Assembly: GCA_001642415.1 (NCBI GenBank)
Contig: LTDK01000172.1
Span: forward strand, 1 to 64,000
Length of the DNA: 64,000 nt
DNA from: Nematocida ironsii
Lineage: Eukaryota > Microsporidia
Direction of reading: 5' to 3'
The notes beneath the pieces were generated by a model. That model saw only the letters and a program-made list of their open reading frames with translations. It was not told the origin of the DNA and made no database searches. The position numbers were made by a program, and so were the translations under genes. Positions 58,632 through 64,000 of the stretch are shown piece by piece. Positions within the stretch are counted from its first letter, which is position 1. Each line of letters opens with the position of its first letter.

Positions 58632-59447
58632 ATGAATGCACTTGAGAGAATAACCCAAATAATCAATAAAATACAGAAGGAAAGGGAGGAATTAGAAGTA
58701 GAAATAAGTGAATATTTAGTAACAGATGAGGCACAGCGGGTTAAAGCCCAGAGAGAAAAAGACCTCAAACAATATTTGGTTATTTCTGAGTACATAGAGA
58801 AGGAAATAACAGCACCAAAAGCAGAGAAATCCGAAAAATTATCTCCACAGGAAAAAGCACAAGCTGTGCAATTACTTAACAAAAGACTTTCTCAAGTGAA
58901 TAACACACAGGAAAAAACTAAAATAATTTCAAATTTAGTCATTGAGTATATACAGCAAAACATACCAAATACTAAACTAGACGCATTCACTGTGATACTT
59001 CTTAAACGAATGATAGAGCAAATCAAAGCACAAGTATCCACGAATAAAGAATCTGCTGTGGGATATGCTTATTTGCTAATGTGGTTATCACAGAGTATAC
59101 CAAATCTTATAAGTAAGTATAAGTACACTATGTTTACATCTGCACTACCACTGGACTGTTTATTAGGAATGTACAGAGTTTATTTTACAGTGCTTAAAGA
59201 ATCAAATAATCCTGGAGATGCATGGACGTTTATATCATCACTTCTTAATTACACTGAAGAAATAAGTAGTACATTCAATCCGTGTGTTATTTCTGTATTT
59301 TTAGATGTACTCCTCTTATTTATGAGGAATATTTATACGAAATCTTGGTTTAAAATAGAGGACTACATAAAGAATATTTATTTACCGCTTGTTGACTCAA
59401 AGAAGTATGCAACGGAAATATTGCAGATAAAGTCGTATTTAACCTAA
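58632..59447 (+). CDS. GLE1: Gle1-like mRNA export factor
   Basis: The 271-residue protein resembles the Gle1 C-terminal domain, which with IP6 activates Dbp5 at nuclear pores. Its first 60 residues are a charged coiled coil, as in Gle1. Residues 90-115 have the pattern LNKRLSQVNNTQEKTKIIS of the helix before the domain. The main domain contains ALPLDCLLGMYRVYF, a DAWTFISSLLN segment that fits the HAWRWLARLLN motif, and IYTKSWFKIEDYIKNIYLPL near the end. Gle1 proteins are 540-700 residues elsewhere, so only the core is kept. The assignment rests on a few motifs. Confidence 0.6.
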   Translation: MNALERITQIINKIQKEREELEVEISEYLVTDEAQRVKAQREKDLKQYLVISEYIEKEITAPKAEKSEKLSPQEKAQAVQLLNKRLSQVNNTQEKTKIISNLVIEYIQQNIPNTKLDAFTVILLKRMIEQIKAQVSTNKESAVGYAYLLMWLSQSIPNLISKYKYTMFTSALPLDCLLGMYRVYFTVLKESNNPGDAWTFISSLLNYTEEISSTFNPCVISVFLDVLLLFMRNIYTKSWFKIEDYIKNIYLPLVDSKKYATEILQIKSYLT

Positions 59448-59820
59448 TTTGTGAATAAACGTGTACTAAACCAACTAAAATGTCTATTATTCATGATATA
59501 ACGGAAATATTAGTGATATTTAACTATTTATATGATTATAGCTAACAGTATTTATAATATCACTAGAAATCACTTGATATTTATGCTGTATACTAAGAAT
59601 AAAAGTAATTTTACACATAATAGTACTGTATTAGTGCTATATTCACATATAAAACTGTTATATACCAAATAAACCATAACAGAAACTTTCCATATTTTTA
59701 CATTTTTCAATTTCTGTGAATTTATCCCCCTGCATAAATTTATGAATTTTGAATTTTTGGAATATTCGGGTTATAATATAAATACTCATTTAATTACGTT
59801 AATAAGTGGTAATTTATTAC
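59448..59820. other. Convergent spacer, no gene seen
   Basis: Both flanking genes point into this 373-bp spacer. It contains CGGGTTATAA near 59765 and a TTTATCCCCC stretch near 59723. No gene or RNA is recognised. Confidence 0.45.
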
Positions 59821-60024
59821 TTATCTTCTACTTACTTTGAGATCTCTCTCGGCCTCTAATAAATAGACATGGTCTCCTTTCCTGACTGGTCCATCAATTA
59901 CTCTAGTTAATGACCTTTTTGTAGATACAATCATGACTTTAACTACTTGACAGCCACCTCCTGGTCCTGTTCTCTGCATTATTTCTGTTACTTGTGCTAA
60001 TACTGGTTCTGATACTGCCTCCAT
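59821..60024 (-). CDS. RPS28: 40S ribosomal protein eS28 (RPS28)
   Basis: The 67-residue protein is a complete eS28 of the S1/OB-fold type. The signatures VIDGPVRKGDHVYLLEAERDLKV and RTGPGGGCQVVKV are diagnostic. Its length is normal. It diverges from bystin with a 54-bp spacer. Confidence 0.97.
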   Translation of the reverse strand: MEAVSEPVLAQVTEIMQRTGPGGGCQVVKVMIVSTKRSLTRVIDGPVRKGDHVYLLEAERDLKVSRR

Positions 60025-60078
60025 GAATTAACCAGGCTAAAAAATAAAATATTTAAGAAATGGAAAATTCTTGCAGAA
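60025..60078. promoter_or_regulatory. 54-bp divergent spacer with AAATATTT
   Basis: The spacer between the eS28 and bystin starts contains AAAATATTTAAGAAATGG and an AACCAGGCT segment that could be a CCC-like signal for eS28. Confidence 0.4.
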
Positions 60079-60897
60079 ATGGGAATTGGTCAAGAAATAA
60101 TGGCGGAGTTAATGAATGATGAAGGATATTTCCTGAAATTAGACAGAAATTCTGAAGAAATAGCAAAAATAGAAGAAGAATTAAGAACGGGAACACTTCC
60201 TTCAATATTCAAACTACACTCACATAAGTCAGTTATAGCCCCGCACAGTGCAGAGGATTATTTAGAGTTATTATTGGTTATAGATATTAAACAAGCACAA
60301 GTTAAAGTGTTAAAGGAAATAGTGGAGAGGGTTATGAGTTATCCTCTGGCGTATTATCAAGTAAAAAAAAGAGTAACTGAATTATTAAGAGAGAAGAGCA
60401 TGGAGTACATAAGAAAGCATAAAAAACTAGAAATATCATTATTTAAAGCACATGTTATGATTATGTCTAGGTGCAGTAAAGCATACTTCAGTGGAATGAT
60501 TAAACCTTTATGTGATGAAGGTATGTCTAATAATATAGCACTAATCCTTAGCAGAGTTATAATGAAGTGTACGTGTGAGAAAGGGCATATGGAAGATATG
60601 CTCAGGAATATTATGGTATTAGAAAGGACTCATTCTGTATACATATTAATAACAGCAATTCTTATTAAAGGAATTCGGTTCAGTCAAGATATAATTGATG
60701 ATGTACACCAGTACATACTAGATGAACTACAGAATACCAGTACTAGATACCTTGCATGGAACAAAGTAGTACTTGTATTCATAAGGAATTATAAAAACCA
60801 AGTAGATACATCTTTATTAATAGACATATACAGAGAACCCACCTCTCCCATAGAAATAGAAATATTGAAAGAATTGAATAATGAAAAGACTGAATAA
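60079..60897 (+). CDS. ENP1: Bystin/Enp1, 40S assembly factor
   Basis: The 272-residue protein matches the bystin C-terminal domain. It is needed for pre-40S maturation and export. The N-terminal LPSIFKLHSHKSVIAPHSAEDYLELLL, the central AYFSGMIKPLCDEG (bystin AFFKGLLLPLCESG) and the HQYILDEL region followed by VFIRNYKNQVDT align in order. Yeast Enp1 has 483 residues and human bystin 437, so the N-terminal acidic half is lost. With Utp11, RIO2, Noc2 and eS28 in the same window it forms a ribosome-assembly set. Confidence 0.88.
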   Translation: MGIGQEIMAELMNDEGYFLKLDRNSEEIAKIEEELRTGTLPSIFKLHSHKSVIAPHSAEDYLELLLVIDIKQAQVKVLKEIVERVMSYPLAYYQVKKRVTELLREKSMEYIRKHKKLEISLFKAHVMIMSRCSKAYFSGMIKPLCDEGMSNNIALILSRVIMKCTCEKGHMEDMLRNIMVLERTHSVYILITAILIKGIRFSQDIIDDVHQYILDELQNTSTRYLAWNKVVLVFIRNYKNQVDTSLLIDIYREPTSPIEIEILKELNNEKTE

Positions 60898-61289
60898 TCC
60901 AGTGTAACTGTTTATTACAGTAAGAATAAATTTATACTGAATTATTATTATAACCCGAAATTTAAATATACCAGTAAATATTACACATACAGTAAAATAT
61001 ATTAGAATATATAAGACATAGTGTAATAAATTAAATAATATTGCATTACTTATTATACATTGTGTACTAAGTATTCGTATACTAAATATTTACGGCCTAT
61101 TTACTACTAATATTATATTATTACAAGATATATGGTATAATGTACTAAAAATAAAAAAAATTAACATAATTTATTGGTAATAGCATAAATAGTTTTATTA
61201 CTAAATGGACAATTACCATATAGTTCTGATAAATCTATATTTATTTTATTATTAATACGGTATAATAATACATTATATTTAGTTAATTA
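60898..61289. other. Spacer with CCCGAAATTT and TACATTGTGTACTAAG motifs
   Basis: The convergent spacer between bystin and Utp11 contains TATAACCCGAAATTT at about 60950 and palindromic TACATTGTGTACT at about 61057. No gene is seen. Confidence 0.5.
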
Positions 61290-61613
61290 TTACTCTGTAA
61301 ATATTATTCTTTCTGGTTTTTTCATGGGTAATTCTTCTGGTAACTCTTCTGGCTCTGGTAAATTCTGGTCTTTTTCGTATACTTTGTCTTTTCTTATTAA
61401 ACGAACACCACTCCTCTTGTATTTATACATGAAATGGTTGAACTCATCTGGGTTTGACTCAGCTGCTAATTTTTTAATCAGTTGAATTTTTTCTTCTCTT
61501 TCTTTTTCTGCTGTGCTCCTTTTTAGGAAGTGCCGTTTTTTTTCTAGAACACCGAGTGATCTTCTTTCTGCTAATTGTCCTCTTTCTTTATAGTTAGTTT
61601 GTCTTTTTTTCAT
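61290..61613 (-). CDS. UTP11: Utp11-like SSU processome protein, shortened
   Basis: The 107-residue protein matches the N-terminal half of Utp11: YKERGQLAERRSLGVLEKKRHF, then a coiled-coil stretch, then NPDEFNHFMYKYK (NPDEFYFKM in the family), with RSGVRLIRKD after it. Utp11 is a U3-associated factor of 18S processing; yeast Utp11 has 250 residues. The C-terminus here is a Glu/Pro tail. Its ATG is 22 bp from the divergent MYST gene. Confidence 0.9.
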   Translation of the reverse strand: MKKRQTNYKERGQLAERRSLGVLEKKRHFLKRSTAEKEREEKIQLIKKLAAESNPDEFNHFMYKYKRSGVRLIRKDKVYEKDQNLPEPEELPEELPMKKPERIIFTE

Positions 61614-61635
61614 GAAAATTCAGTAAAAAAATTAT

Positions 61636-62928
61636 ATGAAATGTAATAAATGCCAGAATACAATTGGCATACAGGAAAATATAAAAGAGAAAATAGAACT
61701 GCTTGGGACAGAAGATCTATTCATGTTCTGTGAGAATTGCAGGGTCTGTTATATTTGTTATACAAAGTCAAGTGATGTACTTGAGTATTGTAAAATGTGC
61801 GGATATTCCTACCACGTACATCATTATACGAGAACACAAACTGAAAAAGTAAATGAAAGTAATCCAGAAGAAAGAGTGGATGGGTGTGAGAAGTGTACAG
61901 AGTTACTTAAAGGGGTTAAATTTGAAGGGTTATTAGGACCGGAAATACCAGCACTTGAGAGGAGTACAGAAGACATTAGCAAAGATGTGTCTAAGAAAAT
62001 ATGCGATATTGTGAAGAAGAATCGACCGGGGAAGAATTCAGAAGGAATACAAAAAGTATTTTTAGGAGAAGTAGAATTAACTCCTCTTTTTTCTTCTCCA
62101 TATCCAGAGGAGTATGTTAAGCACCGGAATTTATTTATATGCAGTAAGTGCATGGAGTACTTTTCTACGAAATATTCCATGGATAGGCATCGGAGTAAGT
62201 GCATGATGGAATATCCGCCGGGAAGACTTCTTTATTTAGATAATGATGAGACTGCAATATTTGAGGTAGAAGGAGAGAAAGAGCAGAAATACTGTCAGAG
62301 TTTATGTCTTTTAGCCAAGATGTTCTTAGACCATAAAACACTGTATTATGATGTAGAATCATTTCTGTTTTATATTGTAGGTGAGGTAAAGGATAATGTA
62401 TTCCATATGCAGGGATATTTCTCAAAGGAAAAGGGAGAGGGGAGGAATAATTTATCGTGTATTGTTGTTTTTCCAGCGTATCAGAAATTGGGGATAGGTT
62501 CATTCTTAATTGATTTCAGTTACTATTTAACAAAAACTACAGGAACTGTTCCATATATAGCAGGACCAGAACAGCCACTTTCATCAGATGGTGAGAGGGC
62601 GTATCTCTCATACTGGACAAATGCTATTCTTAGGTATATTATGGATAAGAAGAATTTCACAAGTGAAGATCATACATTTGAGAAAATATCTGAATATACA
62701 GGCGTGTCTAAAGATAATATTAAATGGGCATATAAACAACTTGTAAAAAGGTTTAATAAAGAACTAACGTACCATGATTTTATATCAAACAGAGACATAG
62801 TAAAAAGAACCAGACGAATAAAAAAAGGAGCTTCTGTTCAAAAAAGTGTAGAGTGTAATACAGATCACCCAGAAGATACAGAAACAATACACCCTGAAAT
62901 ACCTCAAAATATACCAAATATTAATTAA
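61636..62928 (+). CDS. MYST-family histone acetyltransferase with N-terminal zinc-finger region
   Basis: The 430-residue protein has a complete MYST domain: the zinc finger CSKCMEYFSTKYSMDRHRSKC-type (cut here as CSKC and HRSKC, about 171-191), LDHKTLYYDVESFLFYI, the catalytic Cys in NLSCIVVFP, acetyl-CoA binding YQKLGIGSFLIDFSYYL and the catalytic Glu in GPEQPLSSDG. The first 90 residues hold paired Cys motifs (CNKC, CENCRVCYIC, CKMCGYSYH, CEKC), a PHD-like region as in MOZ/Sas3. There is no chromodomain as in Esa1. With the ING gene at 32.2 kb it suggests a NuA3-like H3 acetyltransferase complex. Confidence 0.9.
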   Translation: MKCNKCQNTIGIQENIKEKIELLGTEDLFMFCENCRVCYICYTKSSDVLEYCKMCGYSYHVHHYTRTQTEKVNESNPEERVDGCEKCTELLKGVKFEGLLGPEIPALERSTEDISKDVSKKICDIVKKNRPGKNSEGIQKVFLGEVELTPLFSSPYPEEYVKHRNLFICSKCMEYFSTKYSMDRHRSKCMMEYPPGRLLYLDNDETAIFEVEGEKEQKYCQSLCLLAKMFLDHKTLYYDVESFLFYIVGEVKDNVFHMQGYFSKEKGEGRNNLSCIVVFPAYQKLGIGSFLIDFSYYLTKTTGTVPYIAGPEQPLSSDGERAYLSYWTNAILRYIMDKKNFTSEDHTFEKISEYTGVSKDNIKWAYKQLVKRFNKELTYHDFISNRDIVKRTRRIKKGASVQKSVECNTDHPEDTETIHPEIPQNIPNIN

Positions 62929-63108
62929 TAAACCGTTTTTTATATTTCCATATTTTATATTCTATTTTTAAATAATTTTGTACACGTACTCCTATAAAAA
63001 AATACATTTTATGAAAATTTCAGAATGTAAACCATACGGAATAGTAAATTATACTATAAAATATAACTAATAAGTAATATATGGCATAATAAAGGGAAAT
63101 ACTATTTA
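62929..63108. other. Convergent spacer, no gene
   Basis: The 180-bp spacer is AT-rich and holds no recognisable element besides a short TTTTTAAATAATTTTG run. Confidence 0.4.
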
Positions 63109-64000
63109 TTAATTATCCCCGCACCCTTTGCTGGATGCTGTTGGACTCACACCAAACACCTTTGCTATTGCAAGGTAATTATTGTACCTTTGTTTGGCAG
63201 AGGCATTAGGGCCACCTTGGCACTCTATTGCCCCATTGATGGCTTTTGTTGTTTCACCAAAGTTACTTAGTGGAGATTTTGATGTCATTACTCTAGTGTT
63301 CCAGTACCAGATACTTACAGCTGCTGCTATGGATTTATCAGTGGCCACTTGGTCTGGGTTTGTATAAAGTCTGTCATCTTTATAGATTGAATTACTTGCT
63401 TCTTTATAATTAGCAGGCCAAGTGAGCTGGATATATCCTCTTCCGAAATAATGCTTTCCTGGCACACCAGCAATAGGACCGTTTGCTTTGTTGGCATTAT
63501 CGTAGTTGGTGCATGGTGTATTAATACAAGCTTGCTCTATTAACATTGTTAACCCACCTGATTCGTGATATATTTGAGCTAAAAACATACTCTTCTCATT
63601 ATCACTCCAGTTGTTCTTATTTATCTGTGTTATAAGTTCATTAACAAAGTCTTGTTTAGGACTGCCAGAGTATCCACATGCAGAAAGAGTCTTTTTTATT
63701 TGATCAGCAGTTATTGAAGTGACTTTAGTTGATGGAGCACCTTGACTGCTAGTATCTCCACTGTTGGTATTACTTGCTGAGGAAGATGACGATTTTGTAT
63801 CTGTCTTATTTGCAGATGGTGCTGGAGTTGACTTGTTCGCAGCAGGAGTGCCTGCGGCAGAAGATGTCTGCGATAATATGGATGAGTGTGATAATGAGCT
63901 CATTGGTTCAGGATTAGATGGTGAAATAGGTGTTTTCTCTTGGCTAGTTCCACTTACAGAGTCGTTCTGTGAGGGAAGTGTCTTATTAAACTCACCAGGT
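63109..64000 (-). CDS. GH19 chitinase, 5' end beyond the window
   Basis: The reading frame stays open past the first visible ATG at 63903 up to the window edge, so the N-terminus, including any signal peptide, is not visible. Visible are a long Ser/Thr/Pro/Asn linker (including STPAPSANKTDTKSSSSSAS) and a glycoside hydrolase 19 domain of about 210 residues with FLAQIYHESGG (catalytic Glu in HESGG), FGRGYIQLTWPANY and INGAIECQGG. It ends SKGCGDN. GH19 enzymes cleave chitin. Microsporidian chitin is in the spore wall, so a role in wall remodelling or germination is likely. Ser/Thr-rich linkers fit O-mannosylation by PMT. Confidence 0.92.
   Translation of the reverse strand, partial: PGEFNKTLPSQNDSVSGTSQEKTPISPSNPEPMSSLSHSSILSQTSSAAGTPAANKSTPAPSANKTDTKSSSSSASNTNSGDTSSQGAPSTKVTSITADQIKKTLSACGYSGSPKQDFVNELITQINKNNWSDNEKSMFLAQIYHESGGLTMLIEQACINTPCTNYDNANKANGPIAGVPGKHYFGRGYIQLTWPANYKEASNSIYKDDRLYTNPDQVATDKSIAAAVSIWYWNTRVMTSKSPLSNFGETTKAINGAIECQGGPNASAKQRYNNYLAIAKVFGVSPTASSKGCGDN

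Noticed and set aside
58621..58641. Upstream ATG at 58641 for the IRE1-like gene
   Set aside because: It lies inside the Gle1 coding sequence and puts charged residues before the signal peptide; the ATG at 58620 starts a normal signal peptide.

Overview
The window reads as a stretch of a compact, AT-rich eukaryotic nuclear chromosome, most likely from a microsporidian and most probably a Nematocida-like species. The evidence is that every gene is one open frame with no sign of an intron. Divergent start codons can lie only 11-30 bp apart. Many conserved proteins are shortened (a 107-aa Utp11, a single-cassette Slh1/ASCC3-like helicase, a 303-aa Noc2). The housekeeping set is purely eukaryotic, a GH19 chitinase is present, and two large secreted-type proteins look like a lineage-specific paralogous family. 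The genus is an inference; the eukaryotic, intron-poor, reduced character is directly visible.

Layout. 0-12 kb: a 49-bp direct repeat, then Cia1-like WD40, PP2A scaffold, eIF4A-family helicase, Scd6/LSM14, a glycerophosphodiesterase, an AT-rich tandem array, PIG-A/GPI3 and a protein O-mannosyltransferase. 12-25 kb: casein kinase 1, 6-phosphogluconate dehydrogenase, an unknown protein, a dolichyl-pyrophosphatase, an ER cyclophilin, IQGAP, ubiquilin/Dsk2, dynamin and two small membrane proteins. 25-42 kb is an accessory-looking region: two copies of a GC-richer, solo-LTR-like element, two paralogous large secretory proteins, a small protein with overlapping PSAP/PPxY motifs and a gene broken by one in-frame TAG, mixed with TrpRS, ING, Noc2 and a gamma-tubulin complex component. 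42-64 kb is again core: a propeller-like unknown, a Neo1-type P4 flippase, an Slh1/ASCC3-like helicase, a short secreted repeat protein, uS3, Rrp40, Pbp1/ataxin-2, RIO2, an IRE1-like protein, Gle1, eS28, bystin, Utp11, a MYST acetyltransferase and the 3' part of a GH19 chitinase that runs off the right edge.

How the genes fit together. Several belong to shared processes: ribosome assembly (Noc2, RIO2, bystin, Utp11, with uS3 and eS28), mRNP control and export (eIF4A, Scd6, Pbp1, Gle1, Rrp40, Slh1), ER and glycosylation (PIG-A, PMT, DOLPP1-type phosphatase, ER cyclophilin, IRE1) and chromatin (MYST plus ING, probably one NuA3/NuA4-like complex). They are not operons; gene order follows packing.

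Most noteworthy are the IRE1-like protein, whose kinase signature residues are degenerate while its RNase (KEN) signature is kept; the paralogous secreted family next to LTR remnants and shared repeats; a PSAPPLY motif protein; a 486-codon frame broken by a single TAG; hypervariable repeat insertions inside PIG-A and Rrp40; an AAATATTT palindrome in the tiny spacers between divergent starts; and a recurring intergenic CGGGTTATATCGGGTTAT motif.
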